From: Anisus vortex
Taxonomy: Eukaryota; Mollusca; Gastropoda; Planorbidae
Length of the DNA stretch: 64,000 nt
Assembly: GCA_949126835.1 (NCBI GenBank)
Contig: OX421495.1
Span: forward strand, 30,222,171-30,286,170
Direction: 5' to 3'
Made by a program: the position numbers and the translations under genes. Shown in pieces: positions 1 to 10,361 of the stretch. A model generated the notes under the pieces. That model was not told the DNA's origin. It saw only the letters and a list, made by a program, of their open reading frames with translations, and did not search any database. Position 1 is the stretch's first letter; each line of letters begins with the position of its first letter.

Positions 1-1628
1 TTAGATCACAAGTAAGTCAATTACAAGATCTTTTGTCTTGAGTTGAGGAGATTAGATCACAAGTAAGTCACAAGATTTTTTGTATTGAGTTGAGGAGATT
101 AGATCACAAGTAAGTCACAAGATTTTTTGTATTGAGTTGAGGAGATTAGATCACAAGTAAGTCACAAGATTTTTTGTATTGAGTTGAGGAGATTAGATCA
201 CAAGTAAGTCAATTACAAGATCTTTTGTCTTGAGTTGAGGAGATTAGATCACAAGTAAGTCACAAGATTTTTTGTATTGAGTTGAGGAGATTAGATCACA
301 AGTAAGTCACAAGATTTTTTGTATTGAGTTGAGGAGATTAGATCACAAGTAAGTCACAAGATTTTTTGTATTGAGTTGAGGAGATTAGATCACAAGTAAG
401 TCAATTACAAGATCTTTTGTCTTGAGTTGAGGAGATTAGATCACAAGTAAGTCACACGATTTTTTGTATTGAGTTGAGGAGATTAGATCACAAGTAAGTC
501 AATTACAAGATCGTTGGTATTGAGTTGAGGAGATTAGATCACAAGTAAGTCACACGATTTTTTGTATTGAGTTGAGGAGATTAGATCACAAGTAAGTCAA
601 TTACAAGATCTTTTGTCTTGAGTTGAGGAGATTAGATCACAAGTAAGTCACACGATTTTTTGTATTGAGTTGAGGAGATTAGATCACAAGTAAGTCACAC
701 GATTTTTTGTATTGAGTTGAGGAGATTAGATCACAAGTAAGTCAATTACAAGATCGTTGGTATTGAGTTGAGGAGATTAGATCACAAGTAAGTCACACGA
801 TTTTTTGTATTGAGTTGAGGAGATTAGATCACAAGTAAGTCAATTACAAGATCTTTTGTCTTGAGTTGAGGAGATTAGATCACAAGTAAGTCACACGATT
901 TTTTGTATTGAGTTGAGGAGATTAGATCACAAGTAAGTCAATTACAAGATCGTTGGTATTGAGTTGAGGAGATTAGATCACAAGTAAGTCACACGATTTT
1001 TTGTATTGAGTTGAGGAGATTAGATCACAAGTAAGTCAATTACAAGATCGTTGGTATTGAGTTGAGGAGATTAGATCACAAGTAAGTCACACGATTTTTT
1101 GTATTGAGTTGAGGAGATTAGATCACAAGTAAGTCAATTACAAGATCTTTTGTCTTGAGTTGAGGAGATTAGATCACAAGTAAGTCACACGATTTTTTGT
1201 ATTGAGTTGAGGAGATTAGATCACAAGTAAGTCAATTACAAGATCTTTTGTCTTGAGTTGAGGAGATTAGATCACAAGTAAGTCACACGATTTTTTGTAT
1301 TGAGTTGAGGAGATTAGATCACAAGTAAGTCAATTACAAGATCTTTTGTCTTGAGTTGAGGAGATTAGATCACAAGTAAGTCACACGATTTTTTGTATTG
1401 AGTTGAGGAGATTAGATCACAAGTAAGTCAATTACAAGATTGTTTGTATCGAGTCGAGGAGATTAGATCACAAGTAAATTACAAGATTGTTTGTATTGAG
1501 TTGAGGAGATTAGATCACAAGTAAGTCAATTACAAGATCGTTGGTATTGAGTTGAGGAGATTAGATCACAAGTAAGTCAATTACAAGATCGTTGGTATTG
1601 AGTTGAGGAGATTAGATCACAAGTAAGT
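1..1628 (+). repeat. Intronic minisatellite, 47/51-bp units carrying GTAAGT
   Basis: About 33 head-to-tail copies of a unit of 47 or 51 bp fill the window from its first base, so the array starts outside. Variants differ in the middle (TCACAAGATTTTTTG, TCACACGATTTTTTG, CAATTACAAGATCTTTTG, CAATTACAAGATCGTTGG) and alternate in a patterned order, suggesting higher-order duplication. Every unit contains ATCACAAGTAAGTC, a near-consensus 5' splice site. Read in one frame, the 51-bp unit is open before and across GTAAGT (VEEIRSQ, then VSQLQDLLS, then stop). The array lies upstream of the formin exon at 1888, so it is probably intronic. It may derive from the donor junction of the preceding exon (see findings). 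Confidence 0.95.
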
Positions 1629-1887
1629 CGAATCATTTTAGAAAATCTGTGCTTTATACCTTTTTTTCTTAATTGTAAATTTGTCAAAGTTTTGTTTCTT
1701 CTTAATAGCTAATTATGGTAACTAAAAGCTTTAATTATAAATAAAATTGTCAAATATTTTTAAAAAATTCTATTTAGAAATTCCTTTTCTTTTTAGAATT
1801 AATTGAACCCACTTTGACAAATTTTAAAGCTAAATTGTGCATTAATTCTTGAATTGTGCATTAATTCTTTAATTGTGGCTATTTCAG
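1629..1887 (+). other. Formin intron tail and acceptor
   Basis: Unique AT-rich sequence between the array and the acceptor at 1886-1887 (TGGCTATTTCAG). It holds a short repeat of GAATTGTGCATTAATTCTT near 1850 and no coding signal. Confidence 0.7.
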
Positions 1888-2119
1888 TTGGACACAGAAA
1901 GGGGAGAGAAGCAAAAACTACAACATTTAGTTCAGAGTGGAAGCCTGCCAGACGATGCTAAGATGGGCTTAACCAATGCAGCTTCTGCCATTATCTCCAG
2001 CATTGAGGCCAAACATAGAGATCTTCACCCCTTCATGCCACCCCCGCCTCCCCCACCCCCTGGTATGCCCGCTCCACCTCCACCCCCTGCACCAGGGGCC
2101 CCTACAGGCTTACATTTTG
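1888..2119 (+). CDS. DAAM: DAAM exon: coiled-coil end and FH1
   Basis: Acceptor TTTCAG at 1882-1887, donor GTGAGG at 2120. Encodes [18 protein letters not shown], then a short FH1 with only two proline runs (eight and five prolines) separated by GMPA. FH1 binds profilin-actin and SH3/WW proteins. Ends in phase 1. Confidence 0.93.
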
Positions 2120-5100
2120 GTGAGGAGACTTTTTGTAACTTTATAATAGAGACCAATACTTGTATTTAGGAAGTTTATAATAGATACCAATACTTGTATT
2201 TAGGAAGTTTATAATAGACACCAATACTTGTATTTAGGAAGTTTATAATAGATACCAATACTTGTATTTAGGAAGTTTATAATAGATACCAATACTTGTA
2301 TTTAGGAAGTTTACAATAGATACTAATACTTGTATTTAGGAAGTTTATAATAGATACCAATACTTGTATTTAGGAAGTTTATAATAGATACCAATACTTG
2401 TATTTAGGAAGTTTATAATAGATACCAATACTTGTATTTAGGAAGTTTATAATAGATACCAATACTTGTATTTAGAAAGTTTACAATAGATACCAATACA
2501 TGTATTTAGGAAGTTTATAATAGATACCAATACTTGTATTTAGGAAGTTTATAATAGATACCAATACTTGTATTTAGGACGTTTATAATAGATACCAATA
2601 CTTGTATTTAGGAAGATTATAATAGAACCAATACTTGTATTTAGGAAGTTTACAATAGATACCAATACTTGTATCTAGGAAGTTTATAATAGATATTAAT
2701 ACTTGTATTTAGGAAGTTTATAATAGATACCAATACTTGTATTTAGGAAGTTTACAATAGATACCAATACTTGTATTTGGGAAGTTTATAATAGATACCA
2801 ATACTTGTATTTAGGAAGTTTATAATAGATACCAATACTTGTATTTAGGACGTTTATAATAGATACCAATACTTGTATTTAGGAAGTTTACAATAGATAC
2901 CAATACTTGTATTTAGGAAGTTTATAATAGATACCAATACTTGTATTTAGGAAGTTTATAATAGATACCAATACTTGTATTTAGGACGTTTATAATAGAT
3001 ACCAATACTTGTATTTAGGAAGTTTATTATAGATACCAATACTTGTATTTAGGACGTTTATAATAGATACCAATACTTGTATTTAGGAAGTTTATAATAG
3101 AACCAATACTTGTATTTAGGACGTTTATAATAGATACCAATACTTGTATTTAGGAAGTTTACAATAGATACCAATACTTGTATTTAGGAAGTTTACAATA
3201 GATACCAATTTTTATATATTTAGGAAGTTTACAATAGATACCAGTGTTTGTATTTAGGAAGTTTACAATAGATACCAATGTTTGTATTTAGGAAGTTTAC
3301 AATAGATACCAATGTTTGTATTTAGGAAGTTTACAATAGATACCAATGTTTGTATTTAGTAAGTTTACAATAGATACCAATACTTGTATTTAGGAAGTTT
3401 ATAATAAAATAACTGAAAAAGTACAAGTTAAACTTTCCTTTGTTATACCTCAGGTATGAATGGCAGCGTAAACTCCAGCTATTCTGCCAAGTTCAAAGGT
3501 AACCCAAAGCCAAATGTGCCCATGAAATCTTTCAACTGGACCAAAATCTCAGAAGTAAGTTGTTGTTTTTTCTTTAAACAATACACTGAGAACATTTGTA
3601 AAAGACTTTTTTTCAGTACATTTTTAATGCTTGTATTTTATAAGAATGACTGTCCATTTATGTGTAAAGTGACTGGCTACAAGTTTAGATAATATTACTA
3701 AACTACTAAGTAAAATTATATGTTTATCCTTCCTGTACAAAGAGTTAAATACATTTTACACACAACAATGTTTTTGGTGCTTTTCTAATTTAACTTTATT
3801 TTTTTTTTGTTTAATTGTAATTGTTTACAAATACATGGCAAAGAATATTGTGAAAGAATGACAGAATTCTTGGTATCAATGGTACAATAATAGTATCAAA
3901 GCCATTGTTGCGAACAATTGGGCTAGTATGGAATAGTTACTTTAGCAAAAAGATGTGTTATTTCTTTTGTTTTAATTGAAAATGAGAAAATAACATTTTT
4001 ACTGCCATATGTAGGCTATGGCGTATACAGGTGCCATTGATAAGTAGATTAAATAAATAAAAAAAAGTTAAATTCTGGATATTTTATGTAAACCATTTGC
4101 CCTGTTTTAAGTTATCTCTTAATATATTTTGGTTTTAACTTATTTCCCTTAATTTAGTGTGTGAGCTCTTTACATGTTTAAAATTTGGACTTATTGAAAT
4201 TAAATTTGCTGTTCTTCTTCTTAAAATGATATAATTGTAATTTTTTCTGTTAGAATCAAATCTCAGGAAGCATATGGAATGATCTAAACCATGCTAAGGT
4301 AACACCACATCATTATCACATCAAGCAACAGTTATTTTTACTTAATAATCACTTCATAAGTCAACAAATGAAACTATCCATTTTAAAAGAAGAATTAACA
4401 AAATTATATAGTTTACCATTGTAAAACTTACAAAAAGGATCATGATTTTTATAAGAATAGCTTCTATGTAAAATTTAAATTGAATTTGATTTCTTATCTT
4501 TTTTTCTTTTCCTACAGGTTTATGCCAGTTTAGATCTTGAAGAATTTCAAAGAACTTTTTCAGCCTACCAGAAACCTGTGACAGAAGAAGGGGAGGAGGA
4601 CAGCAAGAGCACCAAGTCTAAGACACAGGTGCTGACTGTCATTGATGGAAGAAGAAGCCAGAACTGTACAATCTTATTGTCCAAACTCAAACTGACCAAT
4701 GAGGAACTGGCCAGGGCTATAATGAATGTAGATGAAGGAGAGGATCTTCCTAAAGATATGGTTGAGCAGGCCAGTTGCTATCTGAACTAAACTTAAAAAT
4801 TAAAAAAAAAAAATTTTGTATTTTATTGTTTACTCCTGAAACTAGATGATTTATTGTAAAAATTTCTTCTCATTATTAGATTTTCATGTTATGCACTTAC
4901 AACGTATTAGGAAGGTAAAATTATAATGGTTTATTGTAACTATAGTATATGAAAACTAAGCATTAGATGAGCATTTCTATAGGTAATTAATAACTATCAT
5001 TATTTCCATCTAGCTTTTGAAATTTGTTCCGACTGCTGAAGAAGTTCAATTGCTATCAGAATATGCTCATGAAATAGAAAATATGGCCAGAGCTGATAGA

Positions 5101-8100
5101 TTTCTGTTTGAAATGAGCAAGTGAGTTTTTTAATGAAGTTTTTGTTTCTAAAGAAAAATGTAATTTATAACTTTCCTAATGATTGAATTTTATTTCAAAA
5201 AAAATTTTTTTTTTCTAAATCTTTTTAATATCCTTGACTTTTTTATTTTAGAATAATACACTATGAAGAAAGATTAAAAGCTCTTTACTTCAAGAAAAAA
5301 TTTCAAGAGAGAAAAGTTGATTGTAAGCTGAAAATTGATGGTAAGTTGTGTAGGTTGGTACATTCAGTAAAGTAAAATTTATAGTAAGTGGTGTAGCTTG
5401 GTACATTCAGCAAATTAAGAATAAAACCAACTGGATTTGAAGATTTTGTCAATCTATGAAAGAAATTGATTGTAGGTTTTAACATTTAATTAATCACATT
5501 AATATTATTTATGTTTTTCCTGGATTGATGTTTTAACATTTTTATAAACAGTTTAGGGTTTCAGGACAGTGCCCTAATATTTTAATCTTTGATTTATTAA
5601 TTTTTTTCAAGCTGTGTTTGAGGCCAGCAAGGAAGTCTTTAGAAGTAAACGGTTTAAGAAACTTCTAGAGTTGGTTCTAGCATTTGGAAACTTCATGAAC
5701 AAAGGTCAAAGAGGAAATGCATTAGGTTTCAAAATTTCAAGTTTGGGTAAAATGATTGATACCAAAGCTAGTACCAACAAGAACATGACTCTCTTACATT
5801 ATATTGTGGAGCTACTGGAGAAAAAAGTAAACATTGTGTGTGTGTATAGATAGAGACCTGTTTGAAACTTTTTGTCATTTTTTACAACAACAAAAAATAT
5901 TATATTTAATTGACATTTCTATAACTTTTTATGTAATATTTTCCCATAAGTAAATTATGCTAGTGAATATAAACCTTATCATTTAAAGTTTCAGTGGCAG
6001 TGGTCTTCTGTAATTCATGCAGATGTTAAATACTTATCAGGGCTTGGTATACTTAGATCAAGTGTAAACTAGTATCCCAGCCTCTATGTATTTCAGCCCA
6101 AAACCCGAGGAAAAGCAATGCAATGCACAGTGGATAAACCACTATGCCTAGTTGCACCTTAAAGTAAATCTAATAATAGCTTCAGATCAGATTGTAATAG
6201 CTTCAGGTCAGATTGTAATAGCTTCAGATCAGATTGTAATAGCTTCAGATCAGATAGTAATAGCTTCAGATCAGATTGTAATAGCTTCAGATCAGATTGT
6301 AATAGCTTCAGATCAGATTGTAATAGCTTCAGATCAGATTGTAATAGCTTCAGATCAGATTGTAATAGCTTCAGATCAGATTGTAATAGCTTCAGATCAG
6401 ATAGTAATAGCTTCAGATCAGATTGTAATAGCTTCAGATCAGATTGTAATAGCTTCAGATCAGATAGTAATAGCTTCAGATCAGATTGTAATAGCTTCAG
6501 ATCAGATTGTCATAGCTTCAGATCAGATTGTAATAGCTTCAGATCAGATTGTAATAGCTTCAGATCAGATTGTAATAGCTTCAGATCAGATTGTAATAGC
6601 TTCAGATCAGATTGTAATAGCTTCAGATCAGATAGTAATAGCTTCAGATCAGATAGTAATAGCTTCAGATCAGATTGTAATAGCTTCAGATCAGATTGCA
6701 ACTAAGTAGAAACAAATGAAATGTTTTATATTTTCAGTTTCCAGATGTGAATAAACTAGAAGAAGATTTACCTCATGTACATGATGCAGCCAAAGTCAAG
6801 TAAGGGACTTCTTCTTTTTATATGTCTTAGTACATACAACAAATTTGTTCTTCATGTTGAATTGTTGATGGCATTAACTTTTTTTTAAATATTTGACATA
6901 TGTTTTCATAACCGAATGGAAAATAATTGTTTAATTAGAAACTATTTGTTGTTCATTAAACAATATCATTGTAAGTTGCTTTCATTAACAGTTTTACAGA
7001 TTTAGATAAAGAAATCATCAATTTAAGGAAAGGTCTACAAAATATTGAAAAAGTAAGTTTATTTTATTATATAGTATCTTTTATTTAGTTACAATTTTTT
7101 TCAAGTCAATCACAGTTTAGTTTACAAGCATTCCATTTAGAAAAAAAGAAATGTTTTATAAAACTCCCTCAACCCATAACTAAAATTCTTGAAGTCTAAG
7201 TAAACATAATATAGAAATCTATTCTCATTGGAAAATATCTTTTCAAGATATTAAAACTTCTTGAGTTAAACATTTTTCTTCACATTTTATTTGAAATCAC
7301 CTTCAGCTTTTCATTTGAAAACTAATTTAAAATAATCATTTTAAACACATGAAAAAAACATATGGACATTATTATATTCTAGGAAGTGGAGTTTTTTGAG
7401 AAAAAGTTTAACATTAGCAGTCAAGACAAGTTTGTGACTGTAATGAAAGATTTCTGTACTGTGGCTGCTTATAACTTTACATCAGTGGAAGACTCTTGTC
7501 ATGAAATGAGGCTAAAGGTATTTAGAAACAAAGATACTTTTAAAACTAGTTTCTATAACAAATCTTAATAAATAATTTTATCATATGAACAAATATTTGT
7601 TTAATGTTTAGGTTTGGTTGTCCTAATAATATATTTGTCTTTTTAAAAAAAAATATCTATCATTGAATGTAATATTGTACAAATTGTTTTTTCTGCATCT
7701 TGAAGCCAAAAAATATTTTATTTCTAGTTTGAGACAATTGTAAAAACATTTTGTGAGGATCCAAAACAAGTTCAACCTGAGGAATTTTTTGGTTCAATTG
7801 ACACTTTCATCATTGGCATGAATGATGCCAAACATGAAAATGAGAAATTTAAAAAACAAAAAGAGGAAGAAGAGAAGAGAAAGACACTGGAAGAACAGGT
7901 ACAATTTAAATTTGAAGGCTTCTATAGCATTGGCTTTTAGAACTTGATCTTAATGAAATTGACAACTTTGTGAAGATTTATAAAATCATTCTTTGATTGG
8001 GCTGTGGTTAATACTAGTATATTTTTAATAGCAAAATAAAAAGATTGACACTTGGCTTATCTTATATGTTACAAACACACTTTGTATATGAAGATATTAT

Positions 8101-10361
8101 TGGTGTTTAATGCTTATCTGTGCTTTTAGTTTTGCATTTATATGTTTACCCATGGGGTCACGGATGACCAACCATGTTTAAAGGGATACAATTTGTTCAA
8201 AGCTTTTAATTATTGATTAAATATGTGTTGTTGTTTTTTTACCATTATAGCCCAGTGTTCCACATAAGAAACACAAGGGAATTACTGTAACTGTGATTTC
8301 TAGTTTTGATAATAAAATCTAATTATTTTATTAATTAGATGATTTTAATAAGATATGTTATTAAGTTTAAAACAATTTATTCTCTCCATGATATTATCAC
8401 TTTTTACAAACAAAGAAATACATTTTTTTTTTTGAAACCCTATAGATGTTTCAGCCATTCAAAAATAAAGTCTGGGCCTTGGGTAGTAATTAGTAAAATA
8501 ATAGCTGATAATGGAGGTATGCATAGCAAGAAAGTATGTTGGGGCACGAAGAGTTAACTTAGTAACATCCTTTATTGCACAGGTAACCAGTTCTGGCCAG
8601 AAATTTATTTGGGCCTCTGTCGGTTAAGCATTTTTTCTTGGTTAATTAAAGTAACCCATTCCCCCCGTGTGGGTATCGGGTCCTGGAAATGACGAAGTGA
8701 AAGAGTAACCCCACTGCTAAGTCCCACTTGCTTGTCGTAAAAGGCGACTAATAGTGGGTTGTGCCTTGGGTATAACTCTGGCACATGAAACTTTTACCCT
8801 CCTTTGTGGTGCTGTTTGACAGAGGTCCAGATTGCACTACCCTGGATAGAGGTTTTGCGCAACTCCTGCTGGGGGGCTTTGTTATTGGTAGCATGGAGAT
8901 GGATGGGTGTAAAGTCGTGAAGGGGCCTGGATCCAGGATGTGACAATTCCACAGAGTATTCCCAGAATCTAAAAAAGTAAATGGCACAACTGAGTGTCAT
9001 AACCATTTGGAGCGCTCTGTGGATGGCGGAGATTGGACTATAGTCAAGCCCCACCTCAGCACAACTCAGCCCTGACTCAATGCATCCCGATCCCAGAGTA
9101 CAACGCACAGGTGCTGGGCGCACAACCGAAAACTCTCTTGAACTGCGGGGTTTGAAAAAAGCCACAAAGGAAAACCCAGAATAACAATGCCAGTGTATCT
9201 GACAATGACTGCAAGAGAGCAAACTGTTCTGCAGACTGGCTAATAGAAGAAGAAAAGTAACCCATTCCCACAGAAGTTAACAACTTTAATGTTGTTTATT
9301 TAAAAATGAAAGACAAATAAATTTATTACTTCCAGTTAAAGAAAGAAAGAGAAAAACGTATCATGCTGAGAAGAGGCAGCAATCTTACAGACAAGAAATC
9401 TGGGGCCACAGTTGAACAAGGAGACAAAGGTACAATTTATATCAGTTGGTTAAAGTCAAACAAGTTTTAACAACCAACAGATATATATTTCATATAATTG
9501 GCTTCATTATTGGTTGTAATTTGTGTGCAAATGTCAATAAATCTGTTTATCTTGTAGCGTTTTTACCACTGATATATAAAAAGAATGGATTCGACCATAT
9601 TCTTGATGCCAAAATCAATAGACTTTCATGTGACTTTCACTTACCTATAAAATGAGATTTCCAATACACTGACCTGTAAACACATTTCAAGTGACTTAGA
9701 CTTCTTTTCTATCATATTCTTTGTTCTAATTATAGGTGGTTTAAATGGATAAGTGATAATTGTATAATCAATTCTAGCCTCAATTTGCGCATACAATTTT
9801 TTCTGGAGTCGCATACATTCTTTTTAAAGATCAGTCGTTTTTACTGACTGCTGAAAGTTTGTGTTTCTAGATTTTAGATAATAATGTTTTAACATATTTG
9901 TTTCTTTACACACTCATACATCTGTTGCCTATGTTTTTCTTTGAATTAAATAATTTGATATCTAGTCACTGGTAAAGAGAAAAATCATGAAAAACAATTT
10001 GAGTAAGATCTTAGCTAGATCTAATCATTTATTTTTCTTAATGACATTTTTCTTCTCTTATTTCACAATTTACTTTTAACTTGATGTTGCCATCATGTAG
10101 AGACGGTGAAACAACAACAGTTAATTGTTAAATTGTTTAATTGGAAATATGGTATGGCAAATTGATCTTAAAATATTGTAAAATTGAAGGAAAATGTTCC
10201 ACTCTTTATTTATAGGTGAATTTGATGATCTCATATCAGCTTTAAGAACAGGAGACGTATTTGGAGAGGATATGGCCAAACTGGCTAAAAGAAACAGGAA
10301 ACGAGTTAACAATGCTGTTGACTTTGCCAGAGAAAGACAAGGAAGTCTTACAACATCATAA
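1888..10361 (+). CDS. DAAM: DAAM-type formin, C-terminal part (FH1 tail, FH2, DAD), 13 exons
   Basis: Actin nucleator and elongator of the diaphanous-related formin group; DAAM proteins act downstream of Dishevelled and Rho in planar polarity. Exons: 1888-2119, 3454-3554, 4254-4298, 4518-4769, 5014-5120, 5252-5340, 5612-5826, 6738-6799, 6992-7052, 7383-7517, 7728-7898, 9336-9429, 10216-10361. They sum to 1710 nt (569 residues plus TAA) and all phases join. Order: FH1 prolines; FH2 from [27 protein letters not shown] with the Ile matching the actin-contact Ile of other FH2 domains; the signature [16 protein letters not shown]; a Lys/Glu-rich tail; a DAD with [14 protein letters not shown] and KRNRKR. 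Motif order and wording match DAAM1/2 better than DIAPH or FMNL. The GTPase-binding, DID and coiled-coil exons lie upstream of the window. One intron (after 4769) uses a GC donor. Confidence 0.95.
2138..3406 (+). repeat. Intronic minisatellite, ~34-bp unit, ~37 copies
   Basis: Unit GGAAGTTTATAATAGATACC plus AATACTTGTATTTA, repeated about 37 times and starting about 18 bp after the donor of the exon ending at 2119. Copies are very similar, with recurring variants (GGACG for GGAAG; TACAATAG for TATAATAG; TGTTTGTA in the 3' copies). Each unit contains TTGTATTTAG/GA, an acceptor-like string. It fills almost the whole intron and stops about 45 bp before the acceptor at 3453. Confidence 0.95.
3454..3554 (+). 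CDS. DAAM: DAAM exon: FH2 start (lasso)
   Basis: Acceptor CTCAG at 3449-3453, donor GTAAGT at 3555. Encodes a Ser/Asn-rich linker and then [18 protein letters not shown]. The Trp of FNWTK starts the FH2 lasso that clasps the partner subunit of the dimer. Enters in phase 1, leaves in phase 0. Confidence 0.93.
4254..4298 (+). CDS. DAAM: DAAM exon: 45-nt microexon in FH2 lasso
   Basis: Fifteen codons, [15 protein letters not shown], between acceptor TGTTAG and donor GTAACA. The Trp matches the second lasso Trp (TVWxxID in vertebrate DAAM). Phase 0 on both sides, so skipping would keep frame. Too short for ORF callers, but required by homology. Confidence 0.88.
4518..4769 (+). CDS. DAAM: DAAM exon: FH2 linker and knob start
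   Basis: 84 codons from [18 protein letters not shown] to [10 protein letters not shown], with an acidic insert ([13 protein letters not shown]) and [20 protein letters not shown], the actin-binding knob helix. The donor is GC (CAG/GCCAGT). Reading on would give a stop at 4788-4790. Confidence 0.93.
4770..5013 (+). other. GC-AG intron
   Basis: The exon must end at GAGCAG (4769), because the next exon (acceptor TCTAG at 5009-5013) continues in phase 0 as LLKFVP, exactly the DAAM wording after DMLEQ. The two bases after 4769 are GC. The nearest GT (4774) would shift the frame. So this is a non-canonical but known GC-AG class intron of 244 bp. Confidence 0.85.
5014..5120 (+). CDS. DAAM: DAAM exon: FH2 knob
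   Basis: Encodes [20 protein letters not shown] then [14 protein letters not shown], the ADRFL helix shared by DAAM formins. Donor GTGAGT at 5121, phase 2. Confidence 0.93.
5252..5340 (+). CDS. DAAM: DAAM exon: FH2 helix
   Basis: Encodes [17 protein letters not shown] and [12 protein letters not shown], matching the HYQQRLQSLYFKKKF block of DAAM. Donor GTAAGT at 5341, phase 1. Confidence 0.92.
5341..5611 (+). other. DAAM intron with duplicated donor region
   Basis: The first bases after the donor (GGTAAGTTGTGTAGGTTGGT ACATTCAG) recur about 40 bp later as AGTAAGTGGTGTAGCTTGGT ACATTCAG. This is a two-copy tandem duplication that again includes a GTAAG string. The rest is plain AT-rich intron. 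Confidence 0.6.
5612..5826 (+). CDS. DAAM: DAAM exon: FH2 core with GNFMN signature
   Basis: Encodes [20 protein letters not shown], then [28 protein letters not shown] and [13 protein letters not shown]. The GNxMNxGxxRGxAxGFK block is the most conserved FH2 signature; its Lys contacts actin in studied formins. Donor GTAAAC at 5827, phase 0. Confidence 0.95.
6174..6698 (+). repeat. 21-bp intronic minisatellite, ~25 copies
   Basis: Unit ATTGTAATAGCTTCAGATCAG, about 25 near-perfect copies (variants AGATAGTAAT and one TCATAG). Because the unit is seven codons long, one frame stays open throughout (IVIASDQ repeated), giving a false 185-codon ORF. Each unit contains TAGCTTCAG/AT, acceptor-like, and the array ends about 40 bp before the true acceptor at 6737. 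Confidence 0.95.
6738..6799 (+). CDS. DAAM: DAAM exon: FH2
   Basis: Encodes [20 protein letters not shown], equal to the LNEELRDIPQAAKV region of DAAM1. Acceptor ATTTTCAG at 6730-6737, donor GTAAGG at 6800, phase 2. Confidence 0.92.
6992..7052 (+). CDS. DAAM: DAAM exon: FH2 coiled-coil helix
   Basis: Encodes [20 protein letters not shown] plus K, matching NMTELDKEISTLRSGL. Acceptor TTAACAG at 6985-6991, donor GTAAGT at 7053, phase 0. Confidence 0.92.
7383..7517 (+). CDS. DAAM: DAAM exon: FH2 coiled-coil/post
   Basis: 45 codons from [20 protein letters not shown] to [12 protein letters not shown], matching KFVSVVSQFITVASFSFSDVEDL in DAAM. Acceptor TTCTAG, donor GTATTT at 7518. Confidence 0.92.
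7728..7898 (+). CDS. DAAM: DAAM exon: FH2 end and basic/acidic tail
   Basis: 57 codons. [20 protein letters not shown] closes the FH2 (EEFFG is conserved), followed by a charged helix rich in Lys and Glu ([18 protein letters not shown]). Donor GTACAA at 7899, phase 0. Confidence 0.93.
8648..9269 (+). mobile_element. Retroposon-like insertion with 16-bp target duplication
   Basis: AAAGTAACCCATTCCC occurs at 8648-8663 and again at 9254-9269, bracketing about 590 bp of GC-richer DNA in an AT-rich formin intron. The right end is A-rich (AGAAGAAGAAAA). A long target duplication plus A-rich tail suggests a LINE-mobilised element in + orientation. The 5' part contains GTCGTAAAAGGCGACTAATA, a small hairpin-capable motif. 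I see no convincing protein, and the family is not identified. Confidence 0.7.
9336..9429 (+). CDS. DAAM: DAAM exon: linker before DAD
   Basis: Encodes [20 protein letters not shown] and [11 protein letters not shown]. Acceptor CTTCCAG at 9329-9335, donor GTACAA at 9430, phase 1. The long intron in front holds the retroposon at 8648-9269. Confidence 0.9.
10216..10361 (+). CDS. DAAM: DAAM last exon: DAD and stop
   Basis: Encodes [20 protein letters not shown], then [20 protein letters not shown] and RQGSLTTS before TAA (10359-10361). This is the diaphanous autoregulatory domain: the amphipathic DDLISAL helix and the basic KRNRKR patch bind the N-terminal DID to keep the formin inactive. Confidence 0.95.

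Noticed and set aside
1..1628. CRISPR-like array of repeats and spacers
   Set aside because: The whole unit repeats, without unique spacers, in a eukaryotic intron; simple minisatellite variants.
4578..4790. Formin exon extended to the stop at 4790
   Set aside because: The residues after MVEQ (ASCYLN) do not fit DAAM, while LLKFVP from 5014 does; the stop is in the GC-AG intron.
6152..6709. 185-codon ORF of repeated IVIASDQ
   Set aside because: Product of a 21-bp minisatellite whose length is a multiple of three; lies in a formin intron and both strands are open for the same reason.
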